Shown here: piece after piece, positions 48,883-62,514 of the stretch | Position numbering within the stretch: position 1 is the stretch's first letter | Layout: each line of letters begins with the position of its first letter | Assembly (NCBI GenBank): GCA_037389465.1 | Contig: JAZARR010000188.1 | Span: 647,501 to 711,500, forward strand | Length of the DNA stretch: 64,000 nucleotides | Direction of reading: 5' to 3' | Source: Baylisascaris procyonis | Taxonomy: Eukaryota > Nematoda > Chromadorea > Rhabditida > Ascarididae | Program-made: the position numbers and the translations under genes | The notes under the pieces: generated by a model | What the model was told of the DNA's origin: nothing | The model's input: the letters and a program-made list of their open reading frames with translations, nothing else | The model's database searches: none

Positions 48883-51800
48883 ACTCATTGTATCGCACCT
48901 TTCTGCGGTCCTTCGTTCCTTTCATCTCAGCACTTTGCACCAGTCTTTACGTTTGAATCACTATATCGTTATCGTTCGCTTATTGGATGTTTCCGATTCG
49001 TCGCTCACTTTTATCTTAGCGTTGGGAGGGGACGACTGGAGCCTTTGGAGGTGTGCGGGGAAGTTTTTTTCGGAGGCAGAGGAGAGGGCGCTTGCTCATT
49101 GGATGCAATGGCTGCTCAGATTAGAAGAAGGTTGAAATGCGCATTATGAGTTTTGCGTTGTCTTGATCGACCCACAGTGGCAGAATATCCCTGTTATTAC
49201 GGGTCGATTCTGTAGTGCTTCCGCCTTGGATAGCGTTCTTTAAGGAGGTCTCTGAAGAGGTCCTACGTTTCTTATGAAGGGCGTTTTGAAGAGCTATTTA
49301 GTCCATTTTTCCAGGCTTAGTAGGGTTTTTTCCCCTCGTCCCTTCCCCCGTTTCATTTTGCATTTTCGTCTAAAATTTTTTCTTGGATACACATCTGAGT
49401 TATGTTGATGAGTTTATTTGTTTGTTTTTTTTTTCAAGGGTTTGCCTTGTTCCCTTCGAATTTCCGGACGGAGACCTAATCACCCCGTTATTTAGAAAAA
49501 AGTCGAATTACTCGGTCTTTTAGGAAGCGTATTTGCTTCATTGCTCATGGGAAGAGCCGAACTTGAATAAAAACATCAGAAGAAGAGAAGGAGTAGTGAA
49601 ATTTAAAGTACATTTTGAAATATACAAACAAACCTGGAATTAGCTTTTTAGATTGAATAATAGGAAATATATCTCGATGAGAGTTCAACGATTTCGGCAG
49701 GGAAAGATGAGATGACAGTAGTGGTACTATTTAGGGGACGAATGAATGAGCACATGAAAATTGTTGATACTTGCTGATAGTATCAGTTGTGGAGGACTGA
49801 AGTAGCCTGGTATCACGGCTACAGTACTTTGATCTTGCGGTTACAGTACCCTTACGTTATGGTTCTACAATTTGAGCTTCTTGTGTCAGCTCGGTTGTCT
49901 TAGTTATTCGCGTGTAGAATCGGTAATTTCCATAGTTGAATAACCGGGAAGGGGTAATAAAGTGAAAAGGTTTTTGGGGTAGTTTTACAAGGGCATTATG
50001 GGCTCACCATTAGTGTATAATGTCTCTTTGAAGATTTCGTTGTTGCATCATTGTGAAGTAGAGAGTTATATAAGGAATGAACCTTCAAATTGTGGAATTA
50101 GCTGCAAATCTGGCTGCATTTCCGTTGTTTCGAAATTTTTTAAATGCGATATTTTTGAGGGGAGCGAAGAAATTTGACATATTCGTGGACTATGTCAAAG
50201 TATATATGCAAATTCACAAAATTTTGAGAGAACTAATCTCTAAAGAGTATGTGGTAATGTTGTGAAATACTTGAAGATATCGAGGGTACTTCGTATTGAG
50301 TATCCTGTCGTCTTCAGTGTATGATGGATTTCAAGATTTACTTTTAACTAAAAGAGCCTTTAGGCGAGTTCGCTTTCTGTTTTGGTTCTATGTTGATTTT
50401 TTCTTTAAAGTTGATGCTAAATGGAGCATTTTTTAGCCTCTAAGCAAATCCAACGATATTATTGCTTTGTGTGGTTTGCATAAGAAATAAACTTGAGATG
50501 GGTGTGGGATGTGGAAATATGGACGGTAAAGTAATGCAGAAAGCTTTCTATTCATAGAAGAGGGAAGATAAGAAAATTGTTTTTTCTCAGTGCAATATGA
50601 AATCAAAGATGAAAACTTTGATAAACTCGGAGATACGAATTTTGGAGAGCAGTAAAGACAGCCGTCTGGTCGTTCCATTCGTTTTTTATGAGGATTGCAT
50701 GTGCTTGAATTTATTTTTCCTTCAAATATTTAAATATTCATTGAGTTAAGAGCGTAATATTTAATTTCCTATTGCTATTAGCATTTGTCAACTTACTTAT
50801 GGGAAGGTGAAAGGTTAGGAGGAACCTGTTGGTGTTACCGGAATGATTTCCAATAAACGTATGCTTCGTTATTGTGGTCTCTTTTCTTCTTCTTGGTCAA
50901 CTTCTATTGATCGCAATTACGCACGCCTCTCAGATGCATTTTTATCTGTGTTGTTGCCCCTCATAAATTTCATCCATTGCTTTTATTGCTTTTGTTTGCA
51001 TGTCTGTGTAAATCGGTAGGTATGCGTTTTACAGGTGAGCTGTTTTGCAGTGATCTTCGAATGGTCGTTTCGTTAGGGTCATCGAATGGTCACTATGAGT
51101 GGTTACCTCCGTTGGCGTAAAAATTTAATAAATGCTATCTATTTGAAGAAGTGTTGTATATTTCTTAGTGATTGGTCACTGTAACGATTATATAGTGCAT
51201 GCACTCTCTCAGAATGAAAAGCAGGTTGTTTTGATTTTAAGCGGTCATTGGTCATGTGGTGAAATGACCATTACCGGCTTGGAAAAATAACCACTGTGAG
51301 AGAAGAGAAGGGAAGCTCGTTTATTGATGATCTTTTTTTGGCTCAGTTTAGGCCTCTTTAGTCATTTTGATCAGTGTTGAATGTCTAAGCATAGTTAGGT
51401 CTTCGAGCTTACGGTGGAGAGCCTCTTCCCAATATACCTGTTTTCTTATGTTCGACATGGGGAGGACTATTGGTCGACGATGTGGGGGGGCCATGTACCG
51501 CTTATAAATTTAAGCTGTTAGTTGATGTATCATTGCTATTAAAGGATGTTGTTATGAATTTCTTTTTCGTTTTTGACTTTCCTCGCACATATAGTTAATT
51601 TTGTTTTGTCGATTTTGCTTCATTTCAGTGAGCGTACGTTAATCGGTCATGTTGTTTTTCATTATTTCATTTAGTGTTGTGGTCGCATATTTCGAGTGCT
51701 CTCTCTTTGTTTTGTTTTGTTTTTTTTCCGGTATTTGTTTATATGTGCGGGTGTATTTTGCAACAGGCGGAATATTTTTAGTGGATATAACGCTAATTTC

Positions 51801-52329
51801 TCTATGAAATTATTCGCTCTTCCTTGTTTAAATGACTCGAAAGTTATCGATAATGTTCAGTTGATATGGAAGTAATCCGTAGCAATGTTGGACGTTTAAG
51901 ATATAACTGTGGGGTTTATTTTTAATATTTGATAAGTGTGACCACAATACATTTAATGATCTATGAGGGGGGAGAGAAGGTGGATTCTCATCTCATCGAA
52001 ACTAATTGCATGACGAGGTACAGGATTCGCAAGTCTATATTTCCTTCCCGTTCGCATTTGCTAACGTTCATCTGAGGCATTGAGGAGAATTGTGGAATAT
52101 TGTTGCAGAAGTCATAGTTGTTTTTGCCCGTTCATCTATGCTTAGGGTAGTGTTACAGCAAGCTATTAACATTTCATAGCGTTTCTTGTAGTTGGCATGT
52201 GAAACGAGATAGAAATTGATATCTCGTCGAAATTTTCCTGTAGGTTAGCATATTCTAACGATCACAGCATTCAAAGATAGCTGAAATCACATAGAAGAAT
52301 GGTCGTATGGAATGATTAGGGGCTTCTAT

Positions 52330-52363
52330 TTGTGTGTGTGTGTGTGTGTGGGGGGGGGGGGGG
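52330..52363. repeat. TG microsatellite followed by a G run
   Basis: About ten TG units run into about 13 consecutive G. Confidence 0.95.
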
Positions 52364-53045
52364 AGGGTGGTTTATTCCCAGATGGGATTTTCGAATTTAA
52401 ATATTGATAAATAGTGGAGCTTATTTCATTATTAGCAGCTCCCCTCTATATGCCTACCGTCTCGTTGATAGTTTTAATTTGCAAAATTTCACAGGTATTC
52501 TCCGACCTAATTACAGGTTTCATTCGGGTCACAATATGGGCACTTTTTAAAGGGGAGGTCATTTTTTGAGAGTGGGAGTTGACCTGAATTAGTGGAATCT
52601 TCACTCGTATATTTAATTTATTGCTATTGAGTACGCTCTCTATTTCAATCAGGCAATGCTATTGCTAATATTGTTCTCGTTATTATTGTTTAACGATTGA
52701 TAAATACTTGGATTTTATTGTATCGCGTTCATTTCAGCTTATATTTATAAAGGTACCATCCATCAATTGCTACGTTATATTCAGAGATCCAAAAAATTGA
52801 TTTATTGATAATTTTTTTAAAAAAATATTTGGAATTTTTCAGAATTTAGAAGTTTTTTTTCGAATTTGAGGTTTTATGACCAGGCTAATTTTTCGTTTTT
52901 CTTTGCTTTGCTTACCATAATTCCGGGATCAGTCGGGTATTTATAGGTTTGATGTTCTGGCTCATTTTTTTTGCTTCACTTCTTCGATTTACGTTTGCTA
53001 ATTTGTATTTGAAGGGCAAGCCACTGCGTTGTGTCCGCGTACGTC

Positions 53046-53079
53046 GCGTCTGTCTGTCTGTCTGCCTGCCTGTCTGCCC
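53046..53079. repeat. TGTC/TGCC tetranucleotide tract
   Basis: CTGTCTGTCTGTCTGCC type units. Confidence 0.85.
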
Positions 53080-56000
53080 AATAGTTTCAACAAGAGAATT
53101 ATTGAAGCTAAGGTTACCGAGTTCGACATATGTAGTGAACATTATTAGATTTTCTAGTAGCATATGCTTATTATTTGATCGCCCCCCCCCCTCCCCCATC
53201 TTTGCTAACTTTTAAGTTTATATTATTCTAAAACATAACAGGTGTTCAACCGTATAAGAGATTTCAGCTAGCAATTTAATCAACTAAAATTGTTATTCTA
53301 TAAGTATGTATTGCTAAATAACAGCATCTATATCATTGCTGTTCACTTGTTGCGTCCAATGACTGAATTTTCGAAGTTCAAGTACGCTCAATAACAGATG
53401 AATTCCATAGCATCTATTCCAGCACATATATCGCTCTATTGCAATGAAATATGTGGGACTAATCGTTGGGTGCTACAGGACGAGATTTTGGGTGTGGGTA
53501 GAGGGAATGGTTCAGTTGGGATGGAGTGTTTATTATGAAGAAGGCCCATCAAGAAGTTTTTAACTGGGAGAATTGAAGTTATCGATCACAAGGCAAATTA
53601 TTCATCGATGAAAAGAATTTCGTACTTGTATCGACATATTCACTCTTGCAAAAGATATGCCGGGTGCTGCCTTTTTTTTCGTCTTTTTTCTCACCCGCTT
53701 CCTAAAATGTGGATAGCAATGGTTTTTCTGGAATGCATCATTCATCGATCATTTTATTTCATCGACTAGAAAATGATGATCGTTGAGTGTAATAGAGAAA
53801 CAGAAAAATTCGTGAAAAATTTTTTTCGTTTAAAATTTTTCTCTCCTTAACTCTAAAAAATTCAATCTTTTTATGATAGAACTTCTTCGTATTGTTTTTT
53901 TCTCTTATTTTGGTTTTTTTTTCAATTGTCTTCTTCTTCAGAGGAGATTAGTTTGTTTTTGTTTTTTTTTCAATAGTTGCGAAATTTTTTCATCTTTTCG
54001 GCGTTCATAATTTTTGGAGAAGATGCTCACAAAATTTATATTCTTATTATTTATAATAGCTGACTGCTGAATCACTTAACTCGTTGTGCATCAATTTTTT
54101 AAATTTTTTCTTTTAGATTTGAATGTTTGTTTGACAAGGGAGAGGATGCTGAAGGTATGGGAAAGGCGCGAAGGGGCTAAACAGCAACATGGGAGGACAA
54201 ATTGATAGGGTTTGAAACCTATCTCCTGCCCTTGATTTCAAGGGGAGAGGAGCCTAGGGGAGGAGGGGAGTGGTTAGACTTCTCAAGTCTAATGCAGTGA
54301 CCTTCGTCGATTAAATTGATATTAAGGTGCTGTATGTTTATAGTTTAATGCTGATAGCTGATTTCACTTCACTTGATTCAATTTCTCTGTAATTTTACGA
54401 AAAGCGCCCAGAAATACTTTTTTTTTCATAGTCGAGTTGAAGTATTTATAAAATTTTTATGTATCGTTCGATTTTCTAGAGAATAAAAAGCGTATCACCT
54501 TTCTTTTCGTGAACGTTTTCCGAATTGGGAAAACTTTTGCATTCCGGAAGCATTTCGATAAAATAAATAAGCGCTAATGGAAGAGGACCTTTTTTTTTCG
54601 GGAAAAGATTCGGATTCGTGAAAGGCTAAGCGGAAATATTTTTTGAGTGAAATTACTCGTAGTTTTATTGATCAGCATTAGCGACTAATTTTCAACATTC
54701 CACAAGAAATTGAAACATCCGACACAACTGCCGAAGCAGTTTTCTTTTCGGATTTCCCATGAAAACCAGAAGATATACCACTATCAACAAGATCAAACTG
54801 TCTACAATAATATTTTTCGAGGTTTTTTTTATTGCCAATAGATTCGAGATGCTCGATCTGTATGGGAAAGTGATTTGTAGAAGTTTTGCTTCGAAAATAT
54901 TTTTACTTTGATGAGGTTGAAATGCATTTTGTAAATCTTATCAATGTTGAGGTTTTGTGAATCGTTCATCTAATGATCTACTTATTTGTTTATCATTAAT
55001 TATCAGAGTTGTTTGTACGAATCGTTTAGTGAAAATTATTTAACCGAAATTTGCATATATGAAACCTGAGTTTAAAAATTTGCATTGCATCCTTGATCAT
55101 CGTGCAGTTAAGTTACATTTTCCAGTAACGTATCTAATATGCAAATTTTTGTGCAATTTAAGGGAAATTCCTAAGCGCAATAAAATTTTGCACAAAAGAA
55201 ATAGCTTCCTAGCAAGTCGTCGGGCGTCGGCGTCGTTTTACCAGTACGATGGTTGTTTTTTAAAGTGCTGATACGAGTGTGGAAAATTATGAGATTTATT
55301 GTGCGATCGATGCTTGCTCGCACAATTATATTCTCTTGACGGATTTTATTGTCATTGTTGAACGAAGTATGTTTCCTTATGTTCATTTGAAGAATTTCTG
55401 GAATTTTTCTCAAGAAGAAAGCATTTCGGGCGTCATTTTATTTCAGTAAGTCGGAAACTGTCGCTAAATCTCCTCTTTTTCAAAAAAAGAACCTATTATG
55501 TCGATGTTATGTATGTGATATGTCTGTCTGTTTGTGTCTTTGTCGATCCGCCGGTTTCGTCTTACCAACTAAAAAAGTTATTCTATATTGGTCCGGCAGA
55601 GTGATGGACAAATAAGTGGATGACCACTTAGTTGGTCTCCGACAGAATATGCAAATTTGTTTGCTAACTGAGTGATTAATTTGGCACTAGGTTGATAAAG
55701 TCTTATCAGATATGCAAATTTAGTTGGCAAGTCAGGTGGCAACAATTTAGGCGTTTAAGTTTTCATCCACTCTATTACATGCGCCACCAAATGTATGCAC
55801 AAATGGACGTACATCAGCAGTTATTATTATTCCATATCGAAGAACCAATTTACCTATCATTTTATTTGACAGCTGGGTGCATATTGTTGGAGGTTATATT
55901 TTTGTTTGACGATTTGTATAATCGAGTCGATCATCTAAGGACGCATTAATAGGTTTTATTACTTTTTTTTTTTTAAATTCTAGTATGGTTCAACTGATGT

Positions 56001-57249
56001 GGCTAGGTGCAAGAGCACATATTGCGCCTACTTATCGGGCGCGCTTTTCTATTTACTGTTTTTTGAATATTTAACTGATAAATGTTGATAATATTGCAAT
56101 TGAAAAATGGCTGGATAACTCCATAGAGATGTGTTGTGGATGGGGTTCTTGATCGATGCAGTAAGAATGACGTGTGTGACGGCTGGCTGCTGTCCTTTAG
56201 TGGCTGCTGGCTGCCTGCCTGGCTGGACGGCTAGCAATGTGTGAGGTTTTTTTTATCATTGTGCCTGCGAAATGCTTTCGATTTTCTATCGATTCGCTTA
56301 GCGGTCTTCTGTCAAGGAATTTCCGATTCACCTTTATTTTCTAATAAAGAATAATTAGCCGAATTTTAACTCATCTATAAATAAGTAGCGAATTGAACGT
56401 TCTTTGTTGCGATGAAATGTTTTGTCGATTTATCTATGATTTTTTTTATATCGGATATTTTGTCGTATTAAAATATACCGTATTAAATATGTATTAAATA
56501 TGTCGTATTAAAGCCATTCCATCGGTGTATCGTGTTTCCGGCAACAATTTTTATGAATTTTATTCAGCCATTTACCTGATTTTTCGGCATTTCTTAACCG
56601 TCAGATCTTGCTCTTCCATTGAAAACATCTAATCAGAAAAATGTTAACAAAAGATGACTATCATTGATATCAGCTGATATTCATTGTGGTTATATTATAA
56701 CATCTGAAATACGTATTATAGCAGCTGACACTAGAAGCGCCATGTTAGAGCTTTGGGTTCTCTCTGTTTATTGAAGATGCGAGAGAGAGCCTTCGATTCA
56801 CAAATGCGATACCTTCGATTAGGTGGTTTTTAAGGTTGATTTTGACTTTGAATTGTAGGATAGCGTCATCTGAGTTGGAGATCATCAAAGGTCAAGGATT
56901 GTCATTTAAGTTTATGGTGCTCGTGCAGCAATAGTTGGTAACGGATTGATTGAGCGATATTGTGTGTTGTTTGTATGTTGTCGATGGTGATGCCAGTCTC
57001 TACCTTCAAGAGATCCCTTGCTTACCTGTTGCTGAGGGTACTACAAGATTCTCTTTTCAATATCCCCAATGTGTTTTTTCGTAAAGGTATTACCAAGCAC
57101 TACCTGCAATTTACTTCATTCCCGCTGCGTTCTGTTATTCTTTTATTTAGGGAATTTTTGGCGCATCACTTGCACCTCTGAAACAGCAGGGTTCATGGTG
57201 CAGCTGCATCCATATATATAAGAACGTAAACTGGATTAATTTATTTCAG

Positions 57250-57422
57250 GTTCTGTGGCGGAAGAGTACGATGGGTGGTGAGATAGCGGAGAGTTGTCAG
57301 TGTGGTGATATATCGGTGACACTCAACGAAAATCCCGAAGCAGCATTGGTGCTATTATTCGGGTGGGCCGGATGTAGCGACCGCTATCTCGCCAAATATT
57401 CCCAAATCTACGAAAAAGCTGG
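57250..57422 (+). CDS. TMEM53: TMEM53 exon 1
   Basis: A 3' splice site lies just before 57250 and the ATG is at 57271. Encodes MGGEIAESCQCGDI and LVLLFGWAGCSDRYLAKYSQ, ending GG|GTAAGT. The frame before the ATG is open (VLWRKST), so an upstream coding exon is possible but not needed for family length. Confidence 0.88.
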
Positions 57423-59251
57423 GTAAGTTGCGCCTCAGCGATCTGCGGTGAAAAATAAACCAAGTTGCGACTCTATTTTGTCATCCGCTAAAATTTTGTG
57501 GCTAATGTACTGGTCGCTACGATAGTCGCTGTTGTAGAATAGAATAAAAAACAAATTCATGATTTCTGGCGATTGCGGCGACGTAGGTGGCACATGAGAG
57601 CCTAGCAATCCCTTTGTGCCACAAGGTTTAAATAGCGGGCCTTCTTGGTCGCTTGCGAGGGGGAAGGGGAGAGGGATGAGCAAGGATAGGAAGCACACCG
57701 TCTTCTCATGGCGAAAAGCTTTTAAATAAAATAAAAATTCCGGAAAAATTCAGGTGCGATAACGTTGAATTTTATGTCGAATAACCTCACACTCTTTATA
57801 CGAACAATATTGGACAGCAATAAATTTTCCATTCATCGTTGGCCAACAAAATTACTCCTGTTACTTGGAGGTGTCTGAATGCTTAATTTACATAATTTAT
57901 GAGGATGTCTACGTTCATTTATAAGATAAGTGAAGTATTTGAGTGCTTTAATTGAACACATCTGAATATATTTCTATGCTATATGAATATAGGTGCACAA
58001 TCACACCTGTATTTTTTGCAGTTTTTCGACAGTTCGCTTCACAGCGGATATAATGAAGGTACGATCGTTTGGTTCTTATCGAGCGTTCGCACTCGAACTA
58101 TATGAGAGTGTATTGGATTCGTGTAAATCCTCACTTATCATATGCCATGTGTTCAGTATGAACGGATGTTCGGTATTCTGTGCGCTATGGGACCTCATCG
58201 ATACACTAGCCGAAGCCGATAGAATTAAAGCTAAAATTGGTGGTATCATCTATGACAGGTATATGGTGAACTTTTACCGCTTATTGCTTTCGTTATGTTA
58301 GCATATTCCTAATAGTAATGCATCGATGAGGTATGTTATTTATTATGCAAAGTGTTGATGATGAAGGTAAAGGAATCAAGAAAAGTGAATGCGGATGCAC
58401 CAAATAGGTTAACTAACTAAGGAGGTATATTCGGAAAATGAGGTTGCAGGTTCAAATCTCATCTGTGAGTATCGTTGCCGATAAATCGGCGAATCATTTA
58501 GATTACTGGGCGATCGTTTTTTTGTGTTAGAGATGGGAGTAGAACAGAAAGATTGAAATATTATATATTAACTAGCGCTGCTTTGAATAAGATTGGGTGA
58601 TTTAAGGCTATTCGCTAGCATATGCATCTAGCAGTTGAAGGTCCAAATCCATGCCTTTGACTAAAATTGGGCAGAATTGTCCAATATCTATATTTCATTT
58701 GTATTTTCCATAAATTCAATTGTAAATAATTTGAAATAATTTTTTTTTCACAAATGAATATTTCAATTTTCTCACAAGAATTTTTTAAGTTTTTAATAAA
58801 ATTTCAAAAGTCTGTTCGAATTTTCAGTTGTCCAGCGAATGTAAGTTCTTGGCAAGGTGCAACAGCGATCTCAATAGCAACATTACCACCGAATAAATAT
58901 GCAAGTGCATTACGTGAAAGTTATCGTATATTATTGGCTGGTTATTTTTCGATGTATCGTGCAATGATTTGGTTACGTTCACAATGGGAAGAGAATGTCT
59001 ATGAGCATAATTTTGCATTCTATCGTATGTTAGCAATGCCTGATTTACCTATTAATCAACTTTTTCTATATAGTGAAGCGGATATAATTTGTTCAGCTGA
59101 AAGTATTAATGAATTTATTCAAATTCAAAAACAAAAAGGTATGAATATCTCAAGAACGGTATTCACCGATTCACCACATTGCCAACATTTCCGATTTCAT
59201 CCGCATGATTATGAACAAGCTTGTCTTAATTTCCTTAATGCATTGAGTTGA
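57271..59251 (+). CDS. TMEM53: TMEM53-like (DUF829) protein, complete three-exon gene
   Basis: Exons 57271-57422, 58022-58258 and 58828-59251 join in phase to 270 residues plus stop (human TMEM53 about 277). The family is an alpha/beta-hydrolase-fold group; in vertebrates TMEM53/NET4 sits in the nuclear membrane. Seen here: VLLFGWAGCSDRYLAKYSQIY near the N-terminus matching the family VILLGWGGC-KNLAKYS block; HVFSMNGCSVF, the nucleophile-elbow region with the usual Ser; YSEADIIC, a likely acid position; and DSPHCQHFRFHPHDY, with the usual His and the terminal DY. The start is the first ATG after a TTATTTCAG acceptor, 21 bases downstream, which suggests a trans-spliced leader. The third exon is distinctly AT-rich in third codon positions. 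Confidence 0.92.
58022..58258 (+). CDS. TMEM53: TMEM53 exon 2
   Basis: Begins FSTVRFTADIMKVRSF and contains LIICHVFSMNGCSVF with the presumed nucleophile Ser, then KIGGIIYD-. Acceptor TTTTTGCAG, donor GACAG|GTATAT. Confidence 0.9.
58440..58660 (+). other. tRNA-like B-box sequences in a TMEM53 intron (possible SINE remnant)
   Basis: GGTTCAAATCT at 58449 closely matches the RNA polymerase III B box, and GGTCCAAATCC at 58640 is a second, weaker match about 190 bp on. Neither folds into a full tRNA. The context could be a decayed tRNA-derived SINE. Confidence 0.25.
58828..59251 (+). CDS. TMEM53: TMEM53 exon 3 with stop
   Basis: After ATTTTCAG the frame completes a Ser codon and gives SCPANVSSWQGATA, YFSMYRAMIWLRSQW, LFLYSEADIICSAESI and DSPHCQHFRFHPHDYEQ. 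The segment before 58828 in the same frame is intron that happens to be open. Confidence 0.92.
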
Positions 59252-61724
59252 ATGCTTTAATAATATGAGGCATTTTTTGAATAATGGAAGATAAGTTAAT
59301 GTTGGATATTAGGATCGTTATTTCTTATCATTAACAAAGTGTAACAATATACCTTAGTTGATGAGTGAAAACTATTCTAGTTGATATCATCAATTATTTT
59401 TCACAGCATGATGGTGACGATTCTTCGGAAAATGCACCTTCTAGGATATCGCATGTGAGGTAGGTTTAGGTGATACTCATGGAAGATCAAAAATTCGACG
59501 GTACCAGGTGCCTGATTCAGGAAGATTAGATGCGTTTCGTTGTGCGGTCAGCTCTTGGTCTTCCCTTCTCTGCGCTTTTTAAAATTTTTGCAAATTATTT
59601 CAGTATTAGTCTGAATGTTCGAATTGGAATATTTCCACTTCTAGGCTATCTGATATATTCCCCAATTGCTATCGATTTAATATTATTATTTACGCATGTG
59701 ATTGATTAACGTTATTGTAAAAATCTTTTATAATTAAAATTCAAATCAATTTATGTAATCATAAATTATTTGCATAATTAATTAATATAATTTATTTGAG
59801 CTTTAAATATTAATCCGGTGTTTCATATGTATATAATATTGTTTCTAGGTATAAGTTATGGCGAAAATTATTTTTTCTTTGTTTTTTTTATTAAAACTTC
59901 TTTGGGGAATTCCTTTTTTTCTTTAATATATGAGAGTTAAGTGAATTCATAAGAGAAATAGATTCTATGGTGTTGTTTTATTCCAGTTTTTTTTTTGCCC
60001 ATAATATCTCATCGAAACTGAGTTTTCTCTTTTCTTTATTGAACGAACAATGTTGCTTCTTTGTGCAGTTTTCTTTTTTTTTGATTTATTAATGGTGATA
60101 AGAAAAAAGGAATAATTTAATGATAGGTTGAAAAATATTTGAAATTTTTATTGGATCTTTCTATGAAATTTAATGAAAAATTCAGCATGAGATGAAAAAA
60201 TTTACGAAACATGGAAAAAATATTGAAAAATTTTTCAAAGAGTAAATATTGGTTTAAGATTGTTGATGGATTTTTGCTGCGAGCGTATTTTTGCGAGGAA
60301 TTTGTTGCTTATTTAGGAAGACGGGTGTTATTAAGGAGGAAATTTTGAAAAAATCAGGGTTATTGAGTATGAGTCATTCTGTAATATTTGTGATTCTTAA
60401 TTTATTATTATAATGTTAATTTTGTAATGTAGCATCTTTTTTTTTTTTTAGTTTTTTTGTTACGGAATTATTTTTATAAATTGGAAAAATTATGAAATAT
60501 AAAAAAAAAATTTTTTTAGTAAATTTTTTAGTAAGAATTCATAAAAAGATTTCTTTTTTTTAGTTGTTCAAAGACGTTTTTTTTTTTTTTTTCGCAATTG
60601 ATGCCTGCGATTGAGATTATTTGTTTAGATGAAATTCAATGCTGCCTACTATAGAAAAAAATTTTACTAAATGTTTCGCTTTAGCCGATTTTCAGAGGAA
60701 ACTATATGATTTCTTAATTGAATTTATTAATTTTTTAATGACATTTTTGATTATTGAAACATAAATTATTTGAACATAAAATATGTAATTGAAGTAATCG
60801 TAAAATCAATTAAGGTGTTGTTTTACCTTTACTCCTAATTAAAGCGGCGTTTAACCTTTAAATAACTCCAAAATTTCTGAAACAAAAAAAAAATCTCATC
60901 ATTTAATTTTGTATAGTAATGACTATTTGAATTAAATTATCGATGTGATTTTCTTTCCTTTAAATTATTTTTTTTTTCCTGTATGCACTCCCACTTTCGA
61001 AGGATTTCTGGTTGAGCTGTATTATTGTGGTGCTTTCGTGTTTATTTCCAATTACTCAATTATTGCTTGATCTATGATCATATGTTTGATCTTCAATTGT
61101 ATGAACGAGAAGCTATTCGCGAAACGACTGCAATTATGCTTTTTAAGGGGAATATTAATTTATGTTTGAATTTAAGTTCTATTACTTTCATTTATAATTA
61201 CATGATAATTTTCAATGCTCGTATTGTTTAATGAGTTTTTTGCAGTTTATATAAGTATGGCATTCTGCCAGATTTGGAATGTTCCGATCTCTTTGAAATC
61301 GGTGTATAGTATTTTGGAACGGCCAAGTGCTGGGTGCAAGAGGGTTGGGGGGGGGGTTGGCAGGGGAAAGGGAGTGGAACAAGAAAGAAACAGAGGCGGA
61401 TGGCGCCTCCAAGGTTTCCTTCAAGTGTTTTTATTATAAGCTGAAATTGATGCACCTTTAAAGGTAGTGGATCTTGATTGTTTGGTTATACTTTCTTACT
61501 CGATTCGCATTCTTAGATAATCTCTAGAAGGAATTAATCAATAAGAAGAGTAACGAATCAAGGCTTTATCTAAATTCATGTTGAATTTAATGACTTTAAA
61601 ATATTTTTTGAGAGGTAATTTGCGAAGTGTCTGGATTGCAACGAATTAAATAATTTCTATTAAATATGAATATTTTTATCGCTTCTTTTCGCTATATCTT
61701 CTCAATAATAATTTGCTTCCGCTG

Positions 61725-61786
<62 letters not shown>

Positions 61787-62394
61787 ATGTGATGATTTGC
61801 CAATGACGAGTTCTATTATTTGCATTCCTATTGTATTTTGCCCGAAAAGAAAATCTCTAAATTCTATAATTCTGTGATCTATCCGCTTTTTTGTTTTCTT
61901 TTCTCCCGTTGACTTTGTTAATTCTTTTTTTCTTTGCTATATAATATCTGTTCGTTGTTTCTCTGAAGGATCGCAAATCGCTGCAAATAAAATTTTTTTT
62001 TTTTGTGTTTATTTATTTAGTATAGAATTTGTTACTATACTTAACTAATTTACTTACTTCGTTGCTTTCAAATTTGATTCACTAACTAAACACAAGGGAT
62101 TGCCCTCGATGAAAGAGCTTCTGCTTCTGTAATTACCATGATTACTGTTTGTGGAAAATGATATTGTATTGTATAGCGCTTGGAATTATAGATCTAATTT
62201 AATTGGCATGAAATTATTTATTCAAATACTTCTGTAAAAGTATTAAAAGAAAGTTTCCTCGAGAAGATAGGTGGATATCATATTCCTTTATTTACTGTAA
62301 TACACTTATCGAAACTTTAGATTAGGAAAGAGTAATAAATTATCAGATTTTCTTTAAAGTATGCAAAGAGGTGCTTTATAATATTGTTCTCTAG
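59252..62394. other. 3.1 kb very AT-rich stretch
   Basis: No exon recognised. Long T runs and a TTTA tract at 61726-61784. No canonical AATAAA immediately after the TMEM53 stop. Confidence 0.55.
61726..61784. repeat. TTTA tetranucleotide microsatellite
   Basis: About 14 units. Confidence 0.95.
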
Positions 62395-62514
62395 GTGATA
62401 GAGGCAATTGTTAAAGAAGAAATATTGCGGCGACAAGAAATTCCTATCGAAATATATAAAGGTGGAACTGATGAATTGATTGTGAGATATGAGACTTTCA
62501 GGATACCTAGTTGA
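62395..62514 (+). CDS. Candidate exon of an unidentified downstream gene
   Basis: After TTCTCTAG, phase-0 reading gives VIEAIVKEEILRRQEIPIEI and YKGGTDELIVRYETF before a TGA at 62512. The charged, helix-like peptide looks coding. The frame enters the first degenerate copy of the 51-bp repeat at about 62490, so a donor (perhaps AAAG|GTGGAA at 62461) would be expected earlier. Family not recognised. Confidence 0.3.
   Translation: MIEAIVKEEILRRQEIPIEIYKGGTDELIVRYETFRIPS

Larger units (their letters stand above)
48883..57249. other. 8.4 kb gap between gmps-1 and the TMEM53 gene
   Basis: No exon recognised. Mainly T-rich unique sequence with a TG/poly-G tract (52330-52363), a TGTCTG tract (53046-53079), and octamers at 50206, 55049, 55078, 55139, 55649 and 55712. 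Too long for a typical two-gene nematode operon spacing. Confidence 0.5.

Noticed and set aside
58400..58480. Possible tRNA gene
   Set aside because: Good B box, but the T-arm stem does not pair and no acceptor stem or full cloverleaf forms.
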